Source: a virus
Strand: one strand, 5' to 3'
DNA length: 37,171 nt
IMG/VR virus record: IMGVR_UViG_3300031841_002908
Span: 1-37,171 of that record
Part shown: positions 1 through 7,077 of the stretch, one piece after another
Layout: each line of letters starts with the position of its first letter
Numbering within the stretch: the first letter of the stretch is position 1
The notes under the pieces: model-generated
Database searches by the model: none
Told to the model about the DNA's origin: nothing
What the model saw: the letters and a program-made list of their open reading frames with translations, nothing else
Made by a program: the position numbers and the translations under genes

Positions 1-1504
1 GTGGATCAGTTGCTGTGATGCTTAAACCTTTTGCAGGTAGCACAGTACCAGAACTTATTTTATCAACAAAATCTTCGCCTGAACTTATAATTGTAAAAGT
101 TCTAGTAGACTTGTTGATTAACATTATGTGATCAAAGCCGTCTGTAGTTTTATAACTTTCGTGTTGGATAAATGTTATTGCTTTCATCAAGCCTTCGTAG
201 CTTAAAGTCACACCTTCTGGAGTTTGATTTACTGCTGCATCTATTAGGTTTTCATAGTATTGATCTGTGCGTGAGCCTCTTACTTCTTTATAGTTTATCA
301 CTAGCTCTTGTATTAGATCATGCAGAAACTGTACTGTGTCATTTTTTGAATAGCCCGCAGCATTTAAACTTTTTTGATAATTTTCGGTACCGCTTTTAGT
401 AATACCACTTACGATACTTTTTCCTTTTAGGTCGCCTTTTCTGTGTAATTGATTCATTACTTTCCAAAGCTTATTGTGTTCTTTTCTAAGCAGTCTTGTT
501 ACTCCTGCATGGGCAGCTTTTCCTTGGGTAATCTGTGTGCCATTCAGTCTCCCGCCTGTTGGCGCTGTACCTTTTTTGTAGTTGCCGCCTTTAATTTCAT
601 ATCCCTGGCCGTCAATAATAAGATCGCCTTTTTCTTGCGCTTTCTCTGTCGGGTCACCTAGAGCAGCAAGTGCTAATTCACCAGGTCCGACGTTACCCCC
701 AGTTCCAGCAGGCATGCTGTTAAGAAGGTCATTGATAATTATATTATACACGCTTTTATGAGTTGGATTTACATAGTCATCAATAGAGCCATGACCGCCT
801 TCTGCTCGCACTAAATTAATCATGTTTATCACATGACCGTCAGCAGCAGCCTTAGCAAATTCTAAAGCTTCTTCTTGTTTTAGTTCGCCCGTTTTAATTT
901 TTCGTCTAAAAAGTGTATCAAAAAGGTCCATAAGAGTATTTTGAGTTTTTTCTCTAGTTTTCATTTTTGATATTTCGTTTTTTGTAAATCCTGCATCTTT
1001 ATAGTTTGGAATCACAAAACCGTCTATTTTTTGTGCAAGCCTCGCAAGTTGTGCATCAATTGCATTCATGAATTTTACAGCGTCTGCTTCTGCTGCTGCT
1101 CTACCTTCTGCTTTTGTTTTTTCAAATGCACCATCTACAGTAACTCTTAATTTTGCAATAGTGTCTCTGAAAGCGCCGACAATAGGATCACAGTTAGGAA
1201 CTTCGTCGCAAATCATTTGTATTTTATTATTTAATTCTTCAATAAGGGTATATGTTGCAACATCTTCAGTGATGGGGTCGCTAACTAAATTACCGCTTTC
1301 ATGTTTGTCATGATGAACTTTATTTAATATACTGCTAGCTTTGTTAATCATCGCCTGTATCAAACCCTTTGTTTTGATTACAAGGCTTGCATCTGTTTTA
1401 GCAGCAGTGTCTAGCTCTTTTTCGATAGCTTTGAGATCAGTTTCAATTTGATTTTCTGCTTGCTCTAATAAAAATCTTGGTGTTGAAAAATCTGTGAATT
1501 TCAT
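1..1504 (-). CDS. Putative PD-(D/E)XK nuclease-like phage protein, 3' end outside window
   Basis: Open reading frame of about 501 codons that starts at ATG 1504 and runs off the left edge. GGAG lies 7 bases before the ATG and a TAAATA late box further upstream. Residues 15-200 are helical and charged. Residues 272-305 hold GPGELALAALG, then GDLIIDG and YEIKGG, giving E276, D294, E303 and K305, which fit the E...D...ExK core of PD-(D/E)XK nucleases. The N-terminus MKFTDFSTPRFLLEQAE fits the capsid-targeting-like peptide seen on other proteins here, with LLE as a possible protease site. The nuclease call rests on motif spacing only; substrate unknown. It could be a structural protein with a degenerate nuclease fold. 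Confidence 0.55.
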   Translation of the reverse strand, partial: MKFTDFSTPRFLLEQAENQIETDLKAIEKELDTAAKTDASLVIKTKGLIQAMINKASSILNKVHHDKHESGNLVSDPITEDVATYTLIEELNNKIQMICDEVPNCDPIVGAFRDTIAKLRVTVDGAFEKTKAEGRAAAEADAVKFMNAIDAQLARLAQKIDGFVIPNYKDAGFTKNEISKMKTREKTQNTLMDLFDTLFRRKIKTGELKQEEALEFAKAAADGHVINMINLVRAEGGHGSIDDYVNPTHKSVYNIIINDLLNSMPAGTGGNVGPGELALAALGDPTEKAQEKGDLIIDGQGYEIKGGNYKKGTAPTGGRLNGTQITQGKAAHAGVTRLLRKEHNKLWKVMNQLHRKGDLKGKSIVSGITKSGTENYQKSLNAAGYSKNDTVQFLHDLIQELVINYKEVRGSRTDQYYENLIDAAVNQTPEGVTLSYEGLMKAITFIQHESYKTTDGFDHIMLINKSTRTFTIISSGEDFVDKISSGTVLPAKGLSITATDP

Positions 1505-1523
1505 GTGTAAACTCCGTATGCAG

Positions 1524-1529
1524 TATTTA
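1524..1529 (-). promoter_or_regulatory. T4-type late promoter box (GATAAATACT)
   Basis: TAAATA box 20 bases upstream of the ATG at 1504. The predicted start gives a short leader carrying GGAG. It lies in the 32-base gap after the ClpS-like gene. Confidence 0.6.
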
Positions 1530-1536
1530 TCGAAGT

Positions 1537-1839
1537 TTAATCATTATCCATAGTAACGTCTAACTGAAATCCTGAATTGTTACTAATTAAAACGCATTCT
1601 AGAATTTTTTGTTCTGCTACTTCAAATGTGTAATTACCCACAGCAGCCATACCTTCACGTTCTATTTCTTCAATACATGATTCTGCACTTTCATCTGTAT
1701 GATGGAAAATACCTAAAAGTATTTCTTTTACTAGATTTCTTGGTGTAGTGTCGTTGTCAAACACATAAACCTTAAACTTAGAAGGAATAGGAGGGTTAGT
1801 TGAAATAGTTTCGTTAATGCTCACTTTTGCTTTAGTCAT
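1537..1839 (-). CDS. clpS: ClpS-like Clp protease adaptor
   Basis: 100 aa, the usual size of ClpS, the adaptor that hands N-degron substrates to ClpAP. Residues 18-40 (PIPSKFKVYVFDNDTTPRN) match the ClpS first strand and N-D-D-x-T-P loop, and residues 63-77 (GMAAVGNYTFEVAEQ) match the G-x-A-x-x-G-x-[YF]-T-x-E-V-A-E core. The substrate pocket differs: by my alignment E. coli N34-D35-D36 reads D28-N29-D30, M40 reads R34, and the conserved H66 reads E60. The fold call is strong; binding of ordinary N-degrons is doubtful. AGAGG precedes the ATG and a late box lies 18 bases upstream, so expression is probably late. Confidence 0.85.
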   Translation of the reverse strand: MTKAKVSINETISTNPPIPSKFKVYVFDNDTTPRNLVKEILLGIFHHTDESAESCIEEIEREGMAAVGNYTFEVAEQKILECVLISNNSGFQLDVTMDND

Positions 1840-1856
1840 TAAATGCCTCTTTTAAG

Positions 1857-1862
1857 TATTTA
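1857..1862 (-). promoter_or_regulatory. Late promoter box (CTAAATACTT)
   Basis: TAAATA box 18 bases upstream of the ClpS-like start, leaving room for a short leader with AGAGG. Confidence 0.6.
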
Positions 1863-1872
1863 GCTATAGGTG

Positions 1873-1892
1873 AAGGGGGATTGCTCCCCCTT
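1873..1892. terminator. Hairpin between hsp20 and clpS
   Basis: Perfect 8-bp stem AAGGGGGA/TCCCCCTT with loop TTGC, directly after the hsp20 stop. The T-rich tail is better on the plus strand (TTTTATTATT) than on the minus strand (TTCACC), though the annotated genes here are on the minus strand. It may terminate either strand or only protect the hsp20 mRNA 3' end. Confidence 0.55.
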
Positions 1893-1898
1893 TTATTA

Positions 1899-2345
1899 TT
1901 ACCCATCAATTAGATTAGGTTCGGTGATTGCAATCTTTTTAGGTTGCAGTTCTTCTGGTACATAACGCTTCAAATGAACGTTAAGCATACCCAGTTCAAG
2001 TGATGCACTTTCTACTTCAATATGGTCAGCAAGAGTAAATTCTCTAGTGAAATTGCGTGAACCAATACCTTTGTGCAAATAGTCTACTTCGCCGTTGGTT
2101 TCTGGTGAAGTACCTTGTACTGTAAGTACATTTTTTTCCAAAGTAATATCTAGATCAGCCATACTGAAACCTGCAACAGCAACAGAGATAACAAATTCAT
2201 CGTCTGTCACTTTGACAATATTATATGGCGGATATGAAGTAGTTTTTGAGTTCTCGAACACTCTGTCCATTTCACGGAACATTCTATCAAAACCAATAGT
2301 TGCACGGTGGAGTTGTGGTAAGTCGAGAGTAGTGTATCTTGTCAT
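1899..2345 (-). CDS. hsp20: Small heat-shock protein, Hsp20/IbpA type
   Basis: 148 aa ATP-independent holdase of the alpha-crystallin family. Residues about 36-135 hold the alpha-crystallin domain: YPPYNI, the GIGSRNFTREFTLADHI strand close to IbpA, and LGMLNVHLKR in place of the usual GxL segment. PKKIAI gives the C-terminal IxI that docks on neighbouring subunits. I chose ATG 2345 over an in-frame ATG at 2366 because AAGGAGA lies 5-11 bases upstream. Hsp20 is a common T4-like marine phage gene and is thought to help virion protein folding. The leader shows overlapping sigma70 and late promoters and a ROSE-like structure over the ribosome site, so expression may be temperature dependent. Confidence 0.93.
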   Translation of the reverse strand: MTRYTTLDLPQLHRATIGFDRMFREMDRVFENSKTTSYPPYNIVKVTDDEFVISVAVAGFSMADLDITLEKNVLTVQGTSPETNGEVDYLHKGIGSRNFTREFTLADHIEVESASLELGMLNVHLKRYVPEELQPKKIAITEPNLIDG

Positions 2346-2350
2346 TTTTA

Positions 2351-2368
2351 TCTCCTTTATAAGCAAGA
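2351..2368 (-). promoter_or_regulatory. ROSE-like RNA thermometer over the hsp20 ribosome site
   Basis: In the mRNA, UCUUGCU (2368-2362) faces the Shine-Dalgarno AGGAGA (2356-2351) across a 5-base loop UAUAA. Six pairs form with a single unpaired G in the anti-SD strand. ROSE thermometers of proteobacterial hsp20 genes are defined by a UYGCU anti-SD with a G opposite the SD, so both motif and gene context fit. Not tested; a short match can arise by chance. Confidence 0.5.
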
Positions 2369-2369
2369 T

Positions 2370-2403
2370 ATAATAGTGAGCCCTTTTCGGCGCTCACTAT
2401 TAT
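2370..2403 (-). repeat. 12-bp perfect inverted repeat in the hsp20 leader
   Basis: Arms 2370-2381 and 2392-2403 pair perfectly around a 10-base centre. The promoter-proximal arm overlaps the -10/TATAAATA box. Read-through mRNA from guaC would carry the full stem, while mRNA starting near 2396 keeps only the inner part, as a 5'-terminal hairpin. Confidence 0.7.
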
Positions 2404-2408
2404 TTATA
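2401..2408 (-). promoter_or_regulatory. Full T4-type late promoter TATAAATA for hsp20
   Basis: Exact 8-base match to the T4 late consensus, the best in the window. Expected start near 2395, giving a leader of about 50 bases. Confidence 0.75.
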
Positions 2409-2431
2409 CATGGAATCACAGCGTTTGTCAA
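2403..2431 (-). promoter_or_regulatory. Sigma70-like promoter for hsp20, overlapping the late box
   Basis: TTGACA (2431-2426), 17-base spacer, TATAAA (2408-2403). The -10 shares its bases with TATAAATA, so host and late polymerase would start at nearly the same base. The -35 overlaps the guaC stop codon. Confidence 0.65.
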
Positions 2432-3552
2432 TTCCCGATAGTATTTTTTTCGTATACTGCATTGTGTGTTTGTGTGCAACGCACAAAGGTTGTACACTTA
2501 CTAAGTTGCTTGAGGGTTTCTGCTCCTACATACGTGCAAGTGCTTCGAATACCGCCGAGAATATCTTGTACGGTATTTTCTACTGGGCCACGGTAGGGCA
2601 CAAGAATAGTACGACCTTCTGACGAACGGTAATCTTTGAGCCCGCCAAAGTGCTTTTTGTTTGCAGTTTGACTACTCATTCCGTAGAACTTGCGAAACTC
2701 TTTACGTTCGATAACCGGCTTATAAACTTCGTCTTCTTTCATATAGTAATATTCGTTATTATGCACGTACTTAAAGATTTCTTCGCCGCCGCCTTCGTCG
2801 TGGCCAGCTAGCATCCCGCCGAGCATTACAAAGTCTGCACCCGCAGCAAATGCTTTGGCTACATCGCCTGGAGTCGTACAACCACCATCAGCAATAATAT
2901 GTCCACCAAGACCATGAGCAGCATCGGCACATTCCATGACTGCAGAAAGCTGCGGATATCCCACCCCAGTCTGAATCCTAGTAGTGCAGACGCTACCAGG
3001 ACCAATACCGACTTTGATAATATCAGCTCCATTTAGAATTAACTCCTGTGTTTGATCTGCTGTAACTACGTTACCAGCAATAATAGTTTTAAAAGGATAA
3101 GTTTCACGTAGGTGTCTAATAAATTCTACAAAACGTTCTGTGTAACCGTTTGCTACATCTACACAAACGAATTGCAATTTGTCTAAAACTTTTTGATGTA
3201 CTTGCTCAAGTTTATCCAAATCAGCATCACCGATACCAATACTCATTGCCACGTAAGGCTGCGGTTCTGAAAAGAAATCGGCCAGTTCTTCTGCTGAGTA
3301 AGTCTTTACCAAACAAGTAAACATTTTATGGTTGCTCAAAGTACGAGCCATTTCAAATGTTCCCACACCGTCCATGTTAGCAGCCATGATAGGAACGCCG
3401 TTGTAATCATAGTCGTTAATACGAGCGCCTTTTGCACCTACAAAATTGTAGCTACGCTCCATAGTAACATTTTTACGAGAAGTAAGACGGCTACGCTTAG
3501 GGCGAATCAGCACGTCTTTATAATCCAGTTTTACATCATTTTCTAAGTGCAT
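2428..3552 (-). CDS. guaC: GMP reductase
   Basis: 374 aa; reduces GMP to IMP with NADPH and so links guanine salvage to the adenine branch. It follows E. coli GuaC closely: [14 protein letters not shown] near the start, [10 protein letters not shown] at 52-61, [11 protein letters not shown] at 183-192 with the catalytic Cys at 189, [43 protein letters not shown] and STCTYVGA at the C-terminus. No CBS domains, which separates it from IMP dehydrogenase. It is longer than the 347-aa E. coli enzyme, mostly through an insertion at about 257-285 rich in Tyr, Glu and Lys. The start overlaps the S21 stop (TAATG), indicating coupling. It presumably feeds nucleotide supply together with the ribonucleotide reductase genes. 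Confidence 0.93.
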   Translation of the reverse strand: MHLENDVKLDYKDVLIRPKRSRLTSRKNVTMERSYNFVGAKGARINDYDYNGVPIMAANMDGVGTFEMARTLSNHKMFTCLVKTYSAEELADFFSEPQPYVAMSIGIGDADLDKLEQVHQKVLDKLQFVCVDVANGYTERFVEFIRHLRETYPFKTIIAGNVVTADQTQELILNGADIIKVGIGPGSVCTTRIQTGVGYPQLSAVMECADAAHGLGGHIIADGGCTTPGDVAKAFAAGADFVMLGGMLAGHDEGGGEEIFKYVHNNEYYYMKEDEVYKPVIERKEFRKFYGMSSQTANKKHFGGLKDYRSSEGRTILVPYRGPVENTVQDILGGIRSTCTYVGAETLKQLSKCTTFVRCTQTHNAVYEKNTIGN

Positions 3553-3812
3553 TAGAATCCCCGTTGGGCAATGTCTTTTCTAAGTTTTTTAAGATGTCGA
3601 GCACGACCAGCAGCTTTTTCACGTTTGCGTACCTGACTAGGTTTAATAAATTCTTTACGCTGTCTAAATTCTTGGATAATGCCTTCTTCTTGAACACGCT
3701 TTTTAAATCTACGTGCTGCTCCACCAAAGTCATTATTTTTTACAATAACCTGCATGCCTTTTTTGTGTAACACTTCTCGGGCATAAGATTCTATATGTTT
3801 ATTACGGGACAA
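3552..3812 (-). CDS. rpsU: Ribosomal protein bS21
   Basis: 86 aa, very basic. Residues 20-80 match bS21 ([39 protein letters not shown]). bS21 sits next to the 16S 3' end, where mRNA is selected; phage copies are known from pelagiphages and other marine phages and are thought to enter host ribosomes. The frame starts at TTG 3812 with AGGAGG 5 bases upstream, inside the end of the preceding gene. That start adds about 19 residues before the normal bS21 N-terminus. An internal ATG at 3755 would give a 67-aa standard-length protein but its ribosome site is poorly placed. Confidence 0.92.
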   Translation of the reverse strand: MSRNKHIESYAREVLHKKGMQVIVKNNDFGGAARRFKKRVQEEGIIQEFRQRKEFIKPSQVRKREKAAGRARHLKKLRKDIAQRGF

Positions 3813-4185
3813 TTAAACCTCCTATCTTTTCAATTAATTGGTCATAACTATATAGCTGCTTTCTACTAAGCATAGTATAAAATACATTGTTACCTTGTGT
3901 CAACCAGTATGTATTTGATTTAGATAAAATATATCCATCAATTACTCTTACTTGTGGATCAGAATTATCCATATCGTAAAACACAAGATTACTCTGATCG
4001 ATACATGACATAAGCCAATCAGGATCATGCTCTTGCGGCTCATACATATACACTGTGATATTTTCATCCACAGTTTTTAAATACTCACTTAACAAGTTTT
4101 TCACTTCTGCTCTAGGATAAATCAAAAGCAGTTTGATACTATCATCATAAATCTTGTCAGGTGGTGTCGCTACTGCGATTTCCAT
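3802..4185 (-). CDS. Hypothetical protein, alternating beta/alpha pattern
   Basis: 127 aa, family not recognised. Residues 17-30 (IKLLLIYPRAEVKN) look like a strand-turn-helix, then VYMYEP, LVFYDMDN and TYWLTQ look like further strands, so a small Rossmann-like or receiver-like fold is possible. No catalytic motif is clear. It overlaps the upstream membrane gene by 29 bases and S21 by 11, so it is co-translated with them. Confidence 0.7.
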   Translation of the reverse strand: MEIAVATPPDKIYDDSIKLLLIYPRAEVKNLLSEYLKTVDENITVYMYEPQEHDPDWLMSCIDQSNLVFYDMDNSDPQVRVIDGYILSKSNTYWLTQGNNVFYTMLSRKQLYSYDQLIEKIGGLIVP

Positions 4186-5884
4186 TTCTTATTTTGTTCC
4201 AGATTGAATTTTCGTTTTGTTCATCGTTTTGTTTGTATACATAGTGTTCAGGATCCCACGGAAGATAATCAATTTTTTGTCTTAGGTAAGCAGTCTTATA
4301 TTCCTTCAAAGTGTTATCAGGATGTTCTGCTTTCCATGCACGTTTATTTTGGTTCCAATTATCGTCATTTTCTTCTAAGTATTCTATCTCTTCAAGAGTT
4401 AGTCGTTTTGATTCTGCCGATGATCCTATAATTTTTTTTTTGTGATGTGCTTCTGCAAATTCTTCTAAAGGAATAGGATTGCCATCTTTGTCATATTCTA
4501 CTTTAACTTCATGAACCTGTACGCTAGTTTCTTTGCCTTCTTCTTTCTCAACTGCTTCTTCAAGACTGTCTTGAAAATCAGAAAATAAACTGCCTACGTG
4601 CGGATTTACTTCTTTTGCTTGGACTTCATCATCCGAATCACTGATCTCCGTTGTCTCGTTGACTTGGTCAATAGTTTCTTTGTTGTCTTCTTCTTCATTT
4701 AATTTTTCAGTTTTTTTTTGAGCTCTGTTTTCTCTAGCAAAGTTAAAAGTATACTGAGATGCAATAAGCAATAGAACTGCTAGCGGATCGAACACAAAGA
4801 TAATAATAACAATTACCCAACGCACAGCTTCTTCTAAAAGATTCTGTGTTGCATTTTCTCCATATATAAATTCTGCAATGTATCGAATCGGTCCAACTTC
4901 GGCCTCTAACTTGCGATACTCACTTTGGAGTTCAAATTTTTCATCAGTAAGCTTATCTATTTCGTTGCTCGCTTCATTGATACGCACACGCTGCTCGGAT
5001 ATCAATGCAGATAAGTTTGCTTGATCACTAGTTGCAAGTTGCTCACTATAAGTTGTAATTAATTGATTAGATCTATCAATTTCCGCTTGAACACTACTTC
5101 TAATTCTGTCAATTTCACGTCTTGCATTAGTGACAATTGGATCATTAGGTACAAACTCGAGTTTTGTAAGTAACTTTGATCTATCTTCTGCTTTTGCTTC
5201 TTGCCATTCTGCTGCTGCTCGTTGACTACGTGTACCCCAACGTCCGTCAGCTGACACACCAATCATAGTTTGTGCAAGTGCAATTTCACCGTTGCTCAAA
5301 TGTCCTTCTAATTTGACAAGTTCTGCATCAATACGAGAAATTTGATCTTCGATGCTTTGAGACTTACTGGCGATAATTGCCTGTTGTTCGTCGATTTGTG
5401 GTTGAATTCTTGCTAGTGCAGCATTGATACGTTGCTGCTCAACTTCAATTTGATTTTGAATATTTTGCTGACCTGTAGAACCAGTGGTTTCTAATTGAGT
5501 AATACGTTGATTTGCTGTATCAATGATGCTTTGTTCAGCTTGAATTTTCAGTTCAAGTCTTTCAATCTGTGCAAAACTTTGATCACTTGCTGCTGTTTGT
5601 TCAATGTGAGCTTTTGATAAAAAACCAAAAATACCCATAGAAGTAATGAACATAAGCACAAACACTGCACTAGACAAATATAGCTTCAACCACCAAGTTG
5701 CCCTGCCCCAGTAATTATGTAGCCACACTGCTGTTACAAGTTTACCTACCTCTAACACTACGCCCATAATAATAATAGGAATAGCTGCCGCTGCAAAGAT
5801 TGCAACCAAGCCTGCAACAGAATACCAAATTGCAACCGAACTAATACTAAGTGCCGTAATTAAAACTAAAATTCCAAACCACAT
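4157..5884 (-). CDS. Membrane coiled-coil protein with a peptidoglycan-binding-like motif
   Basis: 575 aa. Hydrophobic segments lie at about 1-50 (two) and 68-90, followed by a long Gln/Glu/Ile coiled coil (about 98-330), another hydrophobic segment at about 352-380, and an acidic tail. The stretch after the last segment should be cytoplasmic, with the coiled coil on the opposite side, probably the periplasm. Inside the coil at about 213-228, VSADGRWGTRSQRAAAEWQ resembles the core of the PG_binding_1 repeat (DGxwGxxTxxAxxxfQ). Possible roles are envelope remodelling, lysis timing or superinfection exclusion; none is shown. No Shine-Dalgarno is seen and a TAAATA box ends 4 bases before the ATG. 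The tail coding sequence has A10 and A9 runs. Confidence 0.8.
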   Translation of the reverse strand: MWFGILVLITALSISSVAIWYSVAGLVAIFAAAAIPIIIMGVVLEVGKLVTAVWLHNYWGRATWWLKLYLSSAVFVLMFITSMGIFGFLSKAHIEQTAASDQSFAQIERLELKIQAEQSIIDTANQRITQLETTGSTGQQNIQNQIEVEQQRINAALARIQPQIDEQQAIIASKSQSIEDQISRIDAELVKLEGHLSNGEIALAQTMIGVSADGRWGTRSQRAAAEWQEAKAEDRSKLLTKLEFVPNDPIVTNARREIDRIRSSVQAEIDRSNQLITTYSEQLATSDQANLSALISEQRVRINEASNEIDKLTDEKFELQSEYRKLEAEVGPIRYIAEFIYGENATQNLLEEAVRWVIVIIIFVFDPLAVLLLIASQYTFNFARENRAQKKTEKLNEEEDNKETIDQVNETTEISDSDDEVQAKEVNPHVGSLFSDFQDSLEEAVEKEEGKETSVQVHEVKVEYDKDGNPIPLEEFAEAHHKKKIIGSSAESKRLTLEEIEYLEENDDNWNQNKRAWKAEHPDNTLKEYKTAYLRQKIDYLPWDPEHYVYKQNDEQNENSIWNKIRNGNRSSDTT

Positions 5885-5888
5885 ACTA

Positions 5889-5894
5889 TATTTA
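5889..5894 (-). promoter_or_regulatory. TAAATA box 4 bases before a start codon
   Basis: AATAAATATAGT runs straight into the ATG at 5884. If used as a late promoter the mRNA would begin at or near the start codon. Confidence 0.4.
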
Positions 5895-5900
5895 TTCCAT

Positions 5901-6176
5901 CTATTTGTACAAAACTGGAAACTCTTCTTTTAAAAGAGCTTGCAATTTATCTAAATCTTCATATGTCATATTTTCTCTATCATATCCTAAACGTTTCATT
6001 TCGTCTAATAATGCTCGACGGCGTGTATTTTCTCTTTGGACATAAGCATTGTGATAAAGTTCTTTCACCTTACTGAAAATATTTTTGAATAAATTCGGAA
6101 ACAAAAAATACGCTCCGATAATCCAAGGCAACAATGAAAAAATTATAGTAATTATTTCCATAGCTAAGGTAAGCAT
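5901..6176 (-). CDS. Small single-pass membrane protein
   Basis: 91 aa, not recognised. One hydrophobic segment at about 6-27, then a basic stretch and an amphipathic charged C-terminus (YDRENMTYEDLDKLQALL). The ATG at 6176 overlaps the preceding stop (TAATG), which favours it over ATG 6161. It sits between two hypothetical genes and the large membrane coiled-coil gene, so an envelope role is plausible. Confidence 0.7.
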   Translation of the reverse strand: MLTLAMEIITIIFSLLPWIIGAYFLFPNLFKNIFSKVKELYHNAYVQRENTRRRALLDEMKRLGYDRENMTYEDLDKLQALLKEEFPVLYK

Positions 6177-6445
6177 TATTTGGTATCCTTACGCTCGTGT
6201 GATTTAAGTTCGCTAGGAAGAACATATCCTAATTCTTCTTCAACTTCATCTTCAGCAACAGTGTTGCCTTCGATCCTTTCAACAAAGAAGTCTTCGGTCA
6301 ACCAACGTAGGTCATTGGTCTCAACTGACCGAAGGAGTACATCACCAAAGGTGCCTTTACGTTTCTCGACAACGAGCCACTGTGTGCCGTGTTGCTTAAT
6401 CCGTTGCTTGCCTTTTTTAGTACGTCCGGTTAAATGGTAAATCAT
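6176..6445 (-). CDS. Hypothetical protein
   Basis: 89 aa, not recognised. Basic N-terminus (TGRTKKGKQRIKQHG), a middle WLVVEKR and an acidic stretch (EDEVEEELGY). No membrane segment or catalytic motif. Its start overlaps the stop of the upstream gene and its stop overlaps the next start, so it lies in a translationally coupled group reading from 6633. Confidence 0.68.
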   Translation of the reverse strand: MIYHLTGRTKKGKQRIKQHGTQWLVVEKRKGTFGDVLLRSVETNDLRWLTEDFFVERIEGNTVAEDEVEEELGYVLPSELKSHERKDTK

Positions 6446-6633
6446 TAGTCAGCCTCTTTTAACACATCAACAAGGGGCATATGCCTATTCGACATTTTAA
6501 CCTCTTTAATAATAAATCGGGTATCAGGATTCATTTCTTCTAAAACCATCTTTAGTTCAGCAGCATTACCCGGACAGGTTTCTTTACTAACAATCTTCAA
6601 CCAAGAAACATTCACTACCCACCATTCAGTCAT
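6445..6633 (-). CDS. Small hypothetical protein, first gene of an early group
   Basis: 62 aa, not recognised. It begins MTEWWVVNVSWLKIVSKE and ends in a charged helix. A ribosome site AGAGG and a sigma70-like promoter lie upstream, so it is probably made early and leads the coupled group down to about 5901 and possibly on to guaC. Confidence 0.68.
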   Translation of the reverse strand: MTEWWVVNVSWLKIVSKETCPGNAAELKMVLEEMNPDTRFIIKEVKMSNRHMPLVDVLKEAD

Positions 6634-6665
6634 TTGTATAACCTCTTTGCTTTTGTTATGGTATT

Positions 6666-6694
6666 ATAGTAGCACCACTAGGCTGAGTTGTCAA
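6666..6694 (-). promoter_or_regulatory. Sigma70-like promoter
   Basis: TTGACA (6694-6689), 17-base spacer, TACTAT (6671-6666), with TATAAT three bases further on. The -35 overlaps the stop of the 6691-7074 gene. It drives the 6633 group. Confidence 0.6.
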
Positions 6695-7074
6695 CCTCTG
6701 CGCATCTTAGAAATTTCAGCAGCGTCTTCTTGGCTGAACACAGGAACCATATTGCTCTTATGCATAGTAGCAATTCCAAGCAGCTTACGGGCACCATTGT
6801 ATGTTTTTGGCTGTGCAGGAGCTGCATGGCCGCCAGCACCTGTGCCCATACTTGGTGCTTTATTGCCCTGTCGTTCGTGACTGCGATCACGCTCAAATGG
6901 AAGTGTGTTGACTGGCTTCTTTTTGCGGGACTTTAGTTGATCGGGGTGTGTGCCCATCTTGCGCAGCCATTTGTCATGTGCTACTGCTGCTTCACGATCA
7001 TTTTTAGTAAGACCACGTGTCTTACGATTCTTAGTGTTAGTGGTATTCATACCACGTACAAGATGCATAGTCAT
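6691..7074 (-). CDS. Conserved-looking phage hypothetical protein, basic
   Basis: 127 aa, rich in Lys, Arg and His. The C-terminal third (RKLLGIATMHKSNMVPVFSQ, then EISKMRRG) resembles a segment I associate with hypothetical proteins of marine T4-like phages; function unknown. The middle is Gly/Ala/Pro-rich and probably disordered. The start ATG follows AGGAG, which lies in the 3' arm of a 12-bp terminator-like stem, while its own sigma70-like promoter sits in and behind the loop. Early expression is likely. Confidence 0.75.
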   Translation of the reverse strand: MTMHLVRGMNTTNTKNRKTRGLTKNDREAAVAHDKWLRKMGTHPDQLKSRKKKPVNTLPFERDRSHERQGNKAPSMGTGAGGHAAPAQPKTYNGARKLLGIATMHKSNMVPVFSQEDAAEISKMRRG

Positions 7075-7077
7075 AAA

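Noticed and set aside
2428-3552. IMP dehydrogenase
   Set aside because: No CBS domains, and the sequence follows GuaC through its whole length.
3536-3733. 65-codon minus-strand frame overlapping S21
   Set aside because: It lies inside the S21 gene in another frame; S21 has clear family motifs and a strong ribosome site.
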